Below are positions 32,834 through 44,772 of a stretch of DNA of 64,000 bases, one piece after another. Position 1 is the first letter of the stretch. Each line of letters starts with the position of its first letter. The notes beneath the pieces were generated by a model that was given only the letters and a program-made list of their open reading frames with translations, ran no database searches and was not told the DNA's origin. The translations under genes and the position numbers were made by a program. Source of the stretch: Beverwykella pulmonaria. Its lineage: Eukaryota; Ascomycota; Dothideomycetes; Pleosporales; Melanommataceae. The stretch covers positions 1,986,503 through 2,050,502 of the forward strand of contig BCHH01000009.1 in the NCBI GenBank assembly GCA_001599595.1, in the 5' to 3' direction.

Positions 32834-34528
32834 ATGTATCTTCGAAGCTTTACTATCGCGATTGTTTCGCTATCTAATCTGGCTTGTGCTGGCGCGAACG
32901 ACAACGACAATGCTCACGATGCCCACGAAAAGATCTATAAGCACGTTGCCTTCTTCAGTATTGATGGAATGCATTCGTCCGATGTATCCAAGTGGGTTAC
33001 TATGAAGCCCCACGGCACAATTGCGAAGTTCTTAGAGACTGGATACTGGTATAAAGGTGCATTGACTTCTGCACCCTCTGATTCTTTTCCAGGCACCGTG
33101 AACTTGGTGTCTGGTGCAACACCCGCTATGTCAGGCGTTTGGTACGACGACGCTTATGGTATGTTACAAAAGCCATCACGATGGTAGGCGTTAGCTGATT
33201 CTCTTTTGATTAGATCGCAATCTCTGGACGCCGCACTCTCAGTCTAAGTCAAATTGTTCAGGGAAAGCGGGCGCCGAAGGTTAGTATACTTCTTCAAGAA
33301 GACCGCTAGTTCTAATAGTTATTCCACAGTTGTCTATGACGAGACTGTAGATTACAATAATACGAAGCTTTGGTCATCGCCAAATCCAACAGTGGTAGGC
33401 GGCAATATCAATCCGGACAACCTCCCGCAGGCCAAAGTGGACGGCAAGTGCATTAACCTCTATCCGCACAATCGTCTCCGGGTAAACACCATCTTCGAGG
33501 TGGTGCATAATCACGGCCAGACCGCATACACAGATAAACATCCGTCCTATGATCTCGTTCGAGGGCCATCTGGAAAGGGACTGAGCGTAGGCTATTTCCC
33601 TGAGATTCAGAGTTTTGCTAGTAAGTCTGTTTCTGCTATAATCTCCGCATATCCCATGCCTTAATGTCTTACCCCTTAAGGCTAACGTTAAAGTAAAGCT
33701 ACAAATGTCACTCAGATTATTGGTTATGATACGCTACATGTCCAGGCATTCCTCGATTGGATAGATGGCAAGAGCCCTGCCAATACAGAGATCCAGGAGG
33801 CTCTGAAGGGTCCGCCAATGCTCTTCGGCGGTAACTTTCAAGCCGTATCCGTTGCACAGAAATCCTATGGATACCAAGCTGGCTCGCTCGATTTCACAAG
33901 CCAGCTCGTCACAGCTCTGGATTTTGTGGACAGCTCTTTGGGTAGCGTTGTGGATAAGCTGCAGAAGAAAGGAATCCTTGACGAGACACTCATCTTCGTC
34001 TGCGGCAAACATGGCCAAGCGCCAATCGACCCCAAGAAATTTCGCAAAATTAGCCAAAAACTTATCGAGCCCTCTTCCGGTGTCAAAATTGCGCAGGTCA
34101 CAGCCGATGATATTGGGTTGATCTGGCTTGATGATCAAAAAGATTTAAACAAAGCTGTTGATGGTCTAAAAAAGAATCAAACTCTCCTTGCTATTACCGA
34201 CATCATTTATGGAGACCGACTAGTCGCCGAGGGTTATGGCAATCCGAAAACTGATTCAGCAGTTCCTGATATTATCATTGTCCCCGAACTTGGCGTCATT
34301 TACACCACCAGCACTTCCAAGATAGCTGAACACGGCGGCTTCAGCAATGATGACAGGAATGTCGCCTGCTTTGTCAGCAACCCTTCCCTCAAGAAGCAGG
34401 TTTTTGCGCAGCAAGTCAGTACCGCCCAGGTCGCTCCAACCATACTGCAAGCTTTGGGCCTAAATCCCGCGGAGTTGGACGCTGTAAAGCACGGCAAAGT
34501 CGATAGCCTTCCCGGCTTATACTATTAG
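32834..34528 (+). CDS. Secreted type I phosphodiesterase/alkaline-phosphatase-like enzyme
   Basis: Four exons (32834-33158, 33214-33279, 33330-33620, 33699-34528) give 503 aa. A signal peptide (TIAIVSLSNLACA) is present. The metal-site start is HVAFFSIDGMHSSD. APSDSFPGTVNLVSGATP occupies the place of the TPSFPNH nucleophile region of nucleotide pyrophosphatases. Later motifs are FVCGKHGQAPID (aspartate/histidine ligand region replaced by GKHG) and IAEHGGFSNDDRNVACFVSN. The fold assignment (alkaline phosphatase superfamily, PF01663-like) is strong. The nucleophile and the exact substrate (phosphodiester, phosphonate or sulfate) are not settled. Multiple N-glycosylation sequons fit secretion. 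Confidence 0.82.
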
Positions 34529-34800
34529 TAAGCGCCGTTTGTTCGCTATATTAAGAGTGTTTTAAGAAGATGCTCTCTCGCCTGGCGAGAGCCCTAGTAC
34601 ATGTATGTAAATAATAGAGAGACTCTAGAGGTCCAATTGCGAAAGCGTCTCGCTATACAGTGCAGCGAACCAGAAACGGAAACACATATCTTGACCCCTC
34701 ACCAAGCCTAGTTTCTCCTCTTCGTTGTGACTTAAACCCTTCCATCTCTTCTCACTGAACTAACTTGTTAATTTGACTCTATACCTTGCGATCCACTACT

Positions 34801-35145
34801 ATGGCATCAGCCGTTCAACTGTGCGAAATGTGCGACAAACCAGGCCCAGAGCGCTGCGCCAGATGCAAGCAGGCACACTACTGCTCTAGAGATTGTCAGA
34901 TACAAGACTTGGATAAGCATAGGTTTCTGTGCGCGACGGCTCTGAACTACTGGAATGAGCATCGCCTTGCCTCAACTGGACCCGATGCTCTCTTCCGACG
35001 CGCGATATTTTTCAATCCAGTAAAGTCGCGCCCAGAATTCCGCTGGGTGGAAGTCAAGCTTCGTGGAGTAGGCAGACCTGCGGTCTTATTCTGGTTACCT
35101 ACGCTCGTACCTTTCGGTCTGGGGGAATCACACGGTGGCTATTGA
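34801..35145 (+). CDS. MYND zinc-finger protein, probably truncated
   Basis: The ATG at 34801 opens a 114-aa frame. The MYND finger covers residues 7-44 with C-E-M-C, RCARCKQAHYCSRDCQ and DKHRFLC, all eight Cys/His ligands present. A segment LFRRAIFFNPVKSRPEFRWV follows, then the frame ends at about residue 114. The next frame continues sensibly as GNHTVAIEYITTKTKDQGGS through a GGGGG run near 35123-35127, so a one-base indel may have split a longer gene. Beyond about 35205 the sequence turns into an ABC-transporter relic. MYND fingers mediate protein contacts. Partner unknown. Confidence 0.6.
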   Translation: MASAVQLCEMCDKPGPERCARCKQAHYCSRDCQIQDLDKHRFLCATALNYWNEHRLASTGPDALFRRAIFFNPVKSRPEFRWVEVKLRGVGRPAVLFWLPTLVPFGLGESHGGY

Positions 35146-35204
35146 ATACATTACCACGAAAACAAAAGATCAGGGGGGATCAACTTTGTGGATGCTGAGG
35201 CAAG

Positions 35205-36030
35205 GTACAGCTATATTTTGCCACCTATTCAAACGGAAAGAGAGCCGACTGATGATGTGTAGGGATAATCTACCGCTAATATTTAGTAACGTATACCTCA
35301 CGATACCTGTAGGCTCGAAATTCGGCATTTGTGGGGGGCTGAGAGGTAAGTTTCTCTTTCTCCCTTTCCCCATCCTTTTCTCTGGTCTTGAATCATCGGT
35401 TTTCACTCTCGTATACTCTATGACGTACTGATCCCATATTTCCCAGCGGTAAATCCTCCTCTTACCCTCCTTCTTTCACCTTCTGGGCCTCGCCTCAGGC
35501 TAGATCCTCATCGACGGAGCGCCCCACACACAAATACCTCTCTCAACCCTGAGATCCCGCATCGTCGCTCTCTCACGACAACCATATCTTCTCTCAGGCT
35601 CGATTAGACGGAACATGGGTGCCCAGAGAAAAGCCGGAGATACTGAGGTCAAGGGTGCGCTCGATAAAGTTGGACTGTGAGATGTGGTAACATCCACACC
35701 ATCTTCCGCCACCACCTCTCCCTCTTCCGATGCTCTCTCGCCTCTAGCAGCCCAACCAAAAAGCCCCCTAAAGAAAGAGCTCGACCGAGATGCCTTCTCC
35801 CCGGCTAACGCCAATTCTTCGTCTCGGCACGGGCCCTCCTCGCCACCCCTTAGCTTAAGATACTAGTCCTCGACGAAGCGACGAGTAACCTTGATATTGA
35901 AAATGACACACTCATACAACGATTGATAAGAGAAGAGGCGTTGACAAGGGTGCACGGTTACTGCTATCGCGCACCGACTGGAGAGTATCATGGATTTTGA
36001 TATTGTGGAGGTTATGGAAGAGGTAACATG
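35205..36030 (+). pseudogene. Broken ABCC-type transporter, second nucleotide-binding domain
   Basis: In order across shifting frames one reads RDNLPLIFSNVYLTIPVGSK plus FGICG (domain entry), SGKSS (remains of Walker A) directly after a TTTCCCAG, ILIDGAPHTQIPLSTLRSRI plus QPYLLSGSIRRNM (Q-loop region), a decayed LSPGQRQ-like signature and ARALLATP near 35800-35850, LVLDEATSNLDIENDTLIQR (Walker B) and AIAHRLESIMDFDIVEVMEE (H-loop). At least three frame changes and in-frame stops break it. Order and wording are those of MRP/ABCC transporters. No transmembrane part is present. Confidence 0.8.
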
Positions 36031-36761
36031 AGGGCTGTAGCAGCTGAAGGCCTAGACAAGGGCTTCAAAGACAGCAGAAACTAGTACATGTATTTGACAG
36101 GTCCATTGCCGCATTCGTCTGGTGGCATCGTATTTGTAGTTTCGTGGCTACAATAGGAGTCTAGAGGACGCACGCTACCTACAAATTCACCATACTCACT
36201 AGGAATACACATACACAAATCAAGACAGGCAAAGACCAACGATAAAATTTAAACAAGTGGCCGGTTAACCAGCCAGATCCGACCCATTTTAACCAGCCAG
36301 CCATGATGGCATGCACGCACTCTTAACATGATATCAAAAAAGCAATAACTACAATGATAATGATAATCCCCCAACCACTCCACTCATGATAAAAAATCAA
36401 CCACCCCTGGGTATAAAGTTTGTCCGACTCGCTTGAATAGCAGGACTGAAAAGCCGACCCCTTTCCCCACGCTACTTCCCTCCTAACGAGATAAAACCAG
36501 ACATCCGTTGTATTATACACCACGCCGTAAAATATCATAACAAATCCCATCATCGCTAGGAAAACATTGAAAATGCCGACAGCAGAAATGAAGTCAAGAT
36601 AAAAATAATAGGAGAGGATTCCATAGACCTCGTAGAACATGTTTCCCCGGGTCTCTCTTGTCTTCGAACACAAAATTGTTGAGCAATATGTACCCCGAGT
36701 TCGCGCCGAAACGCAATATAACACCAGAACCCCCTCCCTTCACATCTTCTTATATGTGCAT
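36031..36761. other. 3' region of the C2H2 regulator gene
   Basis: AT-rich sequence; a 133-aa minus-strand frame here (36323-36724) is hydrophobic and motif-free and probably belongs to the 3' untranslated region. Confidence 0.4.
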
Positions 36762-39700
36762 TCACATGCTCCCTGCACCAGGAACGAGCATCTCCACACA
36801 CTTGGTCAACAAGTTACTCGCCTCATGTAACAACTCCCACCTCGTCTTCTTGAACATGTCGCGCATAAGGATCAGCATGCCCAAACATGCATTCCGATCC
36901 GGCATCTTGGCCAGATCCTCAGGACTCCGTACGCCACCCACTCGTCTCAAGAACCCAGTCATGTCTTTGACCTTGTCCTTGTGTTCCGGGAGCGAGTAGG
37001 GCTGCTTGACGGGCCCGTCGAGCGCGTAGCCGTATGACCAGACGATTAGAGTTGCGAAATACAACACCCATGGCCGGTTTAGTAGGAAATCGTCGCGGGC
37101 GGAGTAGCTGAAGTTTTGGGCAGGCGGGTTCGATGTTGGGCCAATGGAGTGCTCTTCGGGGAGCATGACCTTAGATAGGAAGCGGAGGGCGTAGAATGTG
37201 GCGTCTCGTGCTCGTGCGGTTGGTGCCCATGTCTCCTTCATCCTGCGTTGAGCCCCATTGTAGTCTTGCGGCGTTATTGAGCGGCCCAATAATCTCGTAG
37301 CGCCAGCGTAGATTTGGCAATCGACAATATCCACGTGCATGGCCATGTGTGCCATATGGTGGAGGACTGTTCGTGATTCGAAGACATTGTCGTCGTCCAT
37401 ACCGTTGGAGTATGAGTATGCATTTGGCGCAGCCAGATCATTCGGCCTGGCAAGCGAGCTGTCGAAGTCCTGTTTCCAGAAGTCGAAAGCGCGCGTAAGA
37501 GAGCCTCGCCATTTGTCCCGTCCGCCCAGTGCTTGCGATACACCAAGTGAGCTCACTTGGAGGTCTCGCTGGTTCATGTGCCAAGAAACGCTAAGAAGTC
37601 CCGCCATGAGAATTGTCCGTCCGAAGGAGTTTGTCCGCACAGTTTGCCCATTCAAAGTCTTCTTCAATCCGTCTAGGAACGTAGTTTGTTTGATGCCATT
37701 GGAATGCAGGCTTGCCTCTACCCTGCCAACTTCCGAGCTGCTCGTAGCTGACCACAGAGCTTCGTCACATGGTAGAGGGAGACGCATTTCGTGAGCAACC
37801 ATTACTGCGCTATGGCCGAACATGGTGGCGTGTATGCTGTCCATGACGAACGCCGCGAACGCCGCTCTCCTAGTGGCCTCGTTCGTAATCCAGTGAGTCC
37901 ACCACTCACCCGGTGAATTTACGCCACCAGGAGCACCGTTGCCCTTGCCATCTTTGATGCTTGGAGGAGAGTCCATGGCCGACCTGCCTATTAGTGAGCT
38001 GCCACGCCGCATGAGCGTTAGTGTTGTGGCGTGGTGGATGTGTGCTCGCTCGTGCAGTGGACGTGTCGAGTACATCTTCTCGAAAACTTCAAGAAGCAAC
38101 AGTGCTTGGAAGATCCACAACTTCGCCGGCGGCCGGAAATCTGCGTCCATGAAAATTTCCCACCGGAGATGCCAAGCTAAGAAGTTCGATAGTTGAGAGC
38201 AAGCCTGTGTTGTTTCGTGGCCGTAGCTCTTTTCTAGACAAGAAGCCCCCAGGCACATGATAGACAACAAGAGGAGCTCCGGGCAGGACGTAGCGTTGAA
38301 TGTTGGCTTGTGCAGTATTGGAAGTTGCGGATGGAAGTGCACCCAGTAAGAGCTGATGTATGTTTGCATCATATTCAAGCTCAAGACGTGGTCGTTGTCA
38401 TCCCTGTTGCCATCTAGAATATCCTCTTTCTGCTTTTTCACGGGCGCATGGTCTGTTTCGTTGAAGCGGCCAATGATCAAGTCAAGCAACGCTTGGCGTT
38501 TCTCTTCAGAGAGTACAGACTCGGGGAGTGTAGTGTCCAAGATACTGTTAACGGCCATGGGATGCGATGGAGGAGCTGGATTGTTAAAGTATCCCGCTAC
38601 ATTCGGATCGTAGTTAAAGTATGGCGCCTGCAGACCAATTTGTGAGGACGCCCCACCAATGTTGCCGACGTTTCCAGGGCCAGCAGCAGGATACCCCATT
38701 GGCGAGGTGCCCGGGCCTCCTCCAAGGTTGGAGTCGTTGAATAGCCACGCAGCGAAGTCGTCCGCCATTGCAAATGGAGACCTACTGTAGCCATCCCCTC
38801 CAAACATAGGGATAGCATATGACGGAGTATTCTCCATCATAGCTTCGGAGACGCCATTCATCCTCGTGTCTAGTTGAGAGGTAGACTCTACACCATTCAT
38901 CGGAGTTCCTCCAGAGGTACCATTGTAGTATTGGTTCTGGCTCTCCTGGTCTCGTGACACGGAGACGGGCGTAGTGGATGGCTGGGGATACTCCGGAGGC
39001 GGCAAGGTCGTGAATGGCGGGAAGTTTGACAGCGCCTGGTACCCGGTGCTAGAGGTGTTCGGATAGACTGTCGAGCTTGCCGACGGCGGATATGACTGCT
39101 GCGATGGAGTGGCTGCAGAATTGTAGGGTGAGCTCGAGCCATACGATGATAAGTTCGAAGTTTGAGCGCGCAATTCGGGCCTTGTGAAGTTACCATTGCT
39201 CATATGTGGGGAGTTGTGGAGTGGCGGCCGTGTGGTCCCGAAGCTGCTAAATGTGGACGGGCGAGGTGGGGGTGCGAAGTTCCCAGTGCCCTGGGACTGT
39301 AAGTCGTAAGAAGGCTTAGCATCAGTGCCGCCGCGATACGATTCGTCAGATCCTGTCCTGTTCAGCGTTTCTGGCCGGCCGATAGTAGACGCAGGGGAAT
39401 GCAAATTTGGTGGCGACATTTGCGTTCCTGTGGCGGGAGAGCTTGTGACTGCAGATGCAGGATACTGTAACGAAGACGGGCCTTGCTGTATCTGGGGCGC
39501 ATTAGCATGGCCGGACGCAGTGGCGCATGGGGTTATCTCTACCGTGGGGGAGTTCTTCATGCTGCCAAGCTTGTTCACCGATCCGTTCTTCGGTGCCATC
39601 GCGGCGGTGACGATTGGGTTGAGGTTGTGCATGAAAGTGTCTTTTCGCAGTAATTGCGAGCCCCGCGCCGTGTGTCTCTCCTTGTGTCGCGCGCAGAGGT

Positions 39701-40358
39701 CTTGTCTGACGAAGGACCGGTGGCATTCTGGGAAGTCGCAGTGGTAGATTTGCTTCGGATTATCTGCAAGTGTCAGCCGTTATTCGTGCGATGTCGCGTG
39801 AGGTCCAAGGCAGTGAGCTACTACCTACTGTCACATCCGAGAAGAATAGCAGGGTGTCTCTAGGCAGCTCTTTGGGTGTAAAAGTCCTGCTGCCAGATAC
39901 AGGAGGGTTTAGTAGGGTAAAGGTAATCCTCTTTCCCTCTGCCTGCATCTGCTTGATGCCCCTGCCATTCTCCTAGGATGTGGAAACCTGCAGTAGACCT
40001 TGAGGAGCAGTAGTTGCGACTTACGATTCAGCTGGTGCCGGTACAGATGCTCTGCTCTCGAGTAGCTCTTCCCGCAGCCCTCGTGCGGACATTCAAACTT
40101 CTTGTCCAGGCCCTTCCTGCTCCTCCTCCTCTTTCTCGAGGAGCCCTGCGGCTCGCTGCCATCTCCGCCATCTCCATTATCTCCGTCGGCCTCGTCACGG
40201 TCTCGTCGGCGCCCTCTGTTCTCGTCGCGGTCGGGGGAGGCGGGGGTGGGCGGCTCCACGGCGCCGCTTGATGTCTCCATCTTCTGGGGGAACTGGGTCT
40301 GAATCTTGCCAAAGTCGGACGGGTGCCCTGCGTGCATTGATAGGATTTGCGCCGTCAT
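36762..40358 (-). CDS. C2H2 zinc-finger transcription factor with fungal-trans domain
   Basis: Two exons (40358-40025, 39763-36762) give 1111 aa. The 261-bp intron has GTAAGT and TTGCAG ends. Residues 1-80 are acidic with an RKRRRSRKGLDKK basic patch. Two fingers follow: FECPHEGCGKSYSRAEHLYR then H-Q-L-N-H, and YHCDFPECHRSFVRQDLCAR then H-K-E-R-H. The intron interrupts the codon of the second zinc-binding histidine of finger one. A Ser/Pro/Gln-rich stretch of about 350 residues leads to a fungal-specific regulatory domain (YWVHFHPQLPILHKPTFNAT onward) covering most of the C-terminal half. Nuclear regulator of unknown targets, of the class that pairs a C2H2 reader with PF04082. Confidence 0.9.
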
Positions 40359-40990
40359 CGCCGGCCAGGCAAAGGCAGAGACAGCAGGTATGGTGTCGAT
40401 GGGGCGGCGGCGACGGTGCGCGTGTCGTGTGTCTGGGGAAAACGAGTGCTATGTCGCCTGGGTGGCGGGGGCTCGCGTGTGCGGTTAGTACCGCAAGTGA
40501 GGGTTGGTGTTAGTCAACGTGTGTGGTGCCCGGAGGTCGGCGTTCATGCTAAGCACGGCGACAGTTGGCAAAGGCGGCTCGGGCTGGGTGGCACGAAAGC
40601 GCAAAACAGCAGAGAAAGAAGTGCGGGCACTAGCAGTGCTCAGGGTCACGGGGCGCAGGGCGGGCGGTGCTTCTGAGTGTTTTGCTTCTGGCTTGTGGTG
40701 CTTTGGGCAGAGTGCGGTCGTCGTCGTCGGCAGTAAATGAAGGGTGTAGTGGGTTTGAGAGCAACAGGGCAGCAGCGTGTCTGTCTGGCTTGGGAGGGTT
40801 GGCAGGGCGGCGGCGGCGGCGTCGGCGGTGGAGGGGTGCTGGCCTTGCGTTAATCGCTCGGACTGCTCCGCCAGATGACCTGCAGCAACTGTCGAGGGCC
40901 GACTGTGAGTGGCTGCGGAGGCGGGATGCAAGAGGCTGGCCGTCCGCTGGGGAGAGGATTGACGTGGGGAAGAGAAACGCTGGCGGAAGA

Positions 40991-41021
40991 GGGATGGGGG
41001 ATGGGGGATGGGGATGGGGGT
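40991..41021. repeat. GATGGGGG short tandem repeat
   Basis: Several imperfect copies of GGGGATG in a row in the region upstream of the C2H2 gene. Confidence 0.75.
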
Positions 41022-41229
41022 GCAGGATGTGGGTGGATATAGGCAGAGAGGCGAGCCGCGAAAAGGCGCGCACCAGGGCCCGGGAGAGGAGGGGAGGAGG
41101 GGTATGGGATGGGATGGGAGCAATGGGAGGGATGAGCTGGTGATCGATGGATCTCCGCTGTAGCCGCGATAAGAATAATAAGAGGGGTGCGCGCGATCTC
41201 CCGTCGCGGTGGGTTGGAATTCAAGCTTC

Positions 41230-41302
41230 GCATCTGCGTCTGCGTCTGCATCTGCGTCTCTGCCCCAAGCCCTGCTAAGCCCTGCCCTGCCTGCCCTGCC
41301 TG
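41230..41302. repeat. TCTGCG hexamer and CCTGC pentamer repeats
   Basis: About five copies of TCTGCG/TCTGCA (41232-41260) followed by several CCTGC units (41271-41301). Confidence 0.75.
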
Positions 41303-43224
41303 GACCGCGAAAAAACTCTGAAGAATGAGGGGTACAGCTGTGTACATGTGGCCACAGGCGTCAGCACTCGGCGTCCAGGGCGGAAGACAATGCGCAACGA
41401 GAATGCAGCTCGAGAATGCACACTGGACAGCAGAGGCAGCACACGGCAGAACGCGTTGCTCTGCACGCACCTGCAGCCGCTCTGCTGGGCGAAATTGTGG
41501 AGAAAAAAAACCGCCAAGCAGGGCCGTGGGGGTCCGTGGGGGTAACTGTCAAAACTTTTGGTAAAAATGTCGACCTCAACATTGAATACATGGCTCGGTA
41601 TGGCTGGAATATGAATTGATATCTGTGGAAACGCGAGAGATTGCTAGCTCGGCCTGCAGGGCTGCAGTAACAGCTGCACGCACGCTCACGCTCAACGCCA
41701 TGGGGCCAACGCTTCGATATGGACGAGATGATTGCGTCTGGAGGCCACACCATGCCGCTCTCACACAACGTCGTCTCAAACAGTGCCTTTCCTGCTCTTC
41801 TTCTTTCGGGTCCATCCAACACGCACTAGCCGCGCTAGACGTGATATCTCCGCCTCTAGCTGCCTGTTTCTGTCACCACGTGCTTCTCTTCTTCTCCTCT
41901 CTCTGCACACCTCCGAGTCTCAACCATCACTAATATCCATCACTCTCCCCTCCTCCTCTCCATCCCCCATTGGCTCCTCCCAGCCAGCGGGCGTCCCGCT
42001 CCTCCAATAACGCCTCTCTACCCCGGAATTCCCGATCCGGGCACGCATCACGCGTTCAAGCCGTACAGTGACAGCCAAGCCTCCATTATTGTGGCGGCTG
42101 CACTGTCAGGTCGCAAGCGGGCCATCCTCAAGGTCCAGCACCCGGGCCCCAGCATGCCGGACGAACCTCAGCCAATCCCCTCCTGCAGCGCCCTCACTTT
42201 TGCTTTTGGGAAAGAAATGTCGAGACGCGACGACGTAGGAGGGTCCAGGCCGCAAGGAAGAAGCTTGTGCGCTCGATGACACGTCAAAGAAGGCCTTACT
42301 AGCACACGTGCTCACCTACGTATGTCCGAACTCATCGCGCGTTTCTGTAGCACAAAGCGGCTCAGCGAAGAAACGGGTATGACAGCAATGTTCCACAACC
42401 CCAGAGTCTTTCCCAACATCCCCATCCCTCACATGAACAATTAAATGTCTCACCTCTCACCTCATCATCACCCGCTCCCATTTCCGCCCCAACCACAACC
42501 TCCTCGCCCAACGCCCATCAGCGCCCCTCCAATCCCCAAATAGCAAAAACCTCCCTCCGCAGCTCGAGCCTCACACGGCCTGAGACCTTGCATCGTCGAT
42601 CTATTTTTCTTTTCCTGCCCTGTTTTCGCTCTGTGCCATACTTCTTTTTCCTTCAGCCCACATCCGTTTGAGGCTCTCGGTAGTGTGATACATCTCGTTA
42701 CCAGGCCGCAGCTGAGCGAGTTCTTGTTTTGCTCCTGGATTCGATTGGCGAGCGTTCGAAGAGTGAAGCGAAATTTAGACGTTCATCTGTCATTCCAGAA
42801 CATCTTCGGCTTCCTCCAGGGGCGTTGCGGATCTGGGCGAGTATCGAGCGTACGAGTTTGTGTTACGTTAAACTCGCCTTCCCGCAATATGATGAGAAAT
42901 GCCCGGTGGTCCTATCGAGACCGACCAGTCAACTCGTGCAAATTACCACGTTAGAGCGAGCTATCTGGAAGGATAGATTCGTAGTTTCGTGTTCATAGCC
43001 TTTTGCGTTCCCGTTCCTGTGCCTGGAGATCTCAAATCGGCCGCATTCGTGTCTTTGCATCTGCATAATCCGAAACTCTTGACATGCATTCATATGATAT
43101 CTACCTATTCCTCCTTACTCCAGATAACGCCCGCTTGCTTCGTTCCCGCCAATTATTTATCTATCGTTCATGAAATTAGGAATTACCTGTCCCATTATGG
43201 TTACAAAAAGTGCATGAGGTGCAG

Positions 43225-44772
43225 CTATTCCGCGGATCCTGGTTTCTCCCCCTGCTCCTTGATCTCGCTAGACTGATTCGCATCATCATCATCGACGTTC
43301 TCCGTCTTCTCCGATTCCGCTGGGTTAGGTTTCTCCGCCTCCGTCTCTTCTGGTTTCACTTCCGCTTTGTCTTCCGCCTCATTAATTTCCTCTGCGTCTT
43401 TGGCTTCAGCGGCGAGTGTCCCGTTTTCAGAAGCTTCGTGATTTTTCTCCAGGATGTGGGCCACGGAATCTGCCATCTCCACATCGCTTGCGCCTTGCTT
43501 TTCTGCCGAGTCCGTCGCATGGGCATCTTCTGTTTCGGCCAGAGGCGCGCTTGCTTCTGTGGCATCAATTTCTTCGCCTATCGCCGATGGCCCCTCTATC
43601 ACAGTGATATCGTCCTCATCGGTAGCTTCAGATATATCGGGAGCCGCGCTCGTCTGGGTTTCTTGAACCTCTGGCTCTTTCTTCGTGAGAGGCTCCTCCT
43701 CTTCCTCTGCCTCCTCCACGACGGTAGACACTGCGGTAGCTCCCACAGATGGAGAGTGACGATGCCTCACCGTTGTCCCAGCCGTCGATAGTGAATGGTC
43801 CGTCATTCCCTCTATGACAGATGAATTCTCCGAGTCCAATGGCGCCCGCTTTAGGATCAAGGGTGGGGCAGTCGTTTCCTTGGACAGATCAACGCCTTCT
43901 GCCTCCGAGGGAATGGTATAGTTGTCGTCCGGAATCAGACCGTAGACGTCACACACGGTCTTGAAAAGGGTGTATAGCCCAGTCCTGTTCTCTACTTTCC
44001 AGAACATATCTCGATGTTGAAACCACGCGTGCGCAAATATTCTGTACACGCGCCGAAATATATTTGTCAACTGGCGCATTTGTCCATGCTGGGTGGGCGC
44101 ATCGGTTCCTAAAGCTAGTCTGGAGGGAAAATGCTTTGGCGATGTGAGTGTGTTGGCAGCCCAGTCTAATGTGTGACAACAATAATCGATGGCGCAGCAG
44201 GATTTGGGAGGATCGTGTACGGCGCAAAGGTACTGCCATTCGGAGGCGCGCATTTCGGGGCATGTTATGGAGGAGCATGGCGGGTTGTCGGAAAATAGAG
44301 CGGTTATGATCAAGTTCGCCTTCTGGGTAAGGAATCGGCACAGCTCGTAGAGCCACAGGGTGTTGTCAGTGTTCTCTGGCGGGTGCGCCAGCCTGTGTGC
44401 CATTTCTCTATCCACTGCTAGCATAGTGTTCGAACCGATCGGGTGTGTGAGGAAGTTATGGAGGGCTTTGAGATGCTCTGTTAGTTGGAATGCCGAGTCA
44501 ATCTATCTGCATGTTAGCATCTAGCTCTGCTTCCAGCCTTGACGGTCGCATACTTCTGACAGGTCCACAAGCGGAGGCCCTTCTGCCATATCATCCGCCT
44601 TCGTGCCTGGTCGTATCCTTCTTGCGGCGCCATGATCTAGGTTACTGAATAGCTTCTGCTGCTCCTCCGTAACCGCCGCGACTGGCGACATGGGGCCGAG
44701 CTGGTCCTCTGCGATTGGAGGTGGGCTGGGCAGGCGAGGAGAACTTGATGGCGAGAGTGCAGAAGCAGCCAT
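43225..44772 (-). CDS. MOB3: MOB family protein (phocein/MOB4 type, STRIPAK subunit)
   Basis: Two exons (44772-44554, 44502-43225; GTATGC donor) give 498 aa. The Mob domain covers about residues 60-260: DNTLWLYELCRFLTQKANLI, the zinc ligands in SITCPEMRASEWQYLCAVH and in RIFAHAWFQHRDMF, and KHFPSRLAL. PPKSCCAIDYCCHTLDWAA matches the phocein/MOB4 branch, called MOB3 in Sordaria and Neurospora, where it is a subunit of the STRIPAK signalling complex needed for hyphal fusion and fruiting bodies. After the domain comes a tail of about 240 residues rich in Glu, Asp and Ala, longer than in animals and probably disordered. Confidence 0.88.

Larger units (their letters stand above)
40359..43224. other. 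Long upstream region of the C2H2 regulator
   Basis: About 2.9 kb between the C2H2 gene start and the MOB3-like 3' end, with no credible gene. It holds GC-rich low-complexity blocks (40780-40850), short tandem repeats and a pyrimidine-rich zone (41930-42010, 42430-42660). It is probably an extended promoter and long 5' leader. Confidence 0.45.

Noticed and set aside
36323..36724. 133-aa minus-strand frame with hydrophobic C-terminus
   Set aside because: AT-rich sequence just downstream of the C2H2 gene stop; the isoleucine run is low-complexity and no start context or family is visible.
40485..41470. Overlapping long frames on both strands (up to 212 aa)
   Set aside because: Pro/Ser/Arg-rich translations of GC-rich tandem repeats; each strand and frame is equally open, which signals composition rather than coding.
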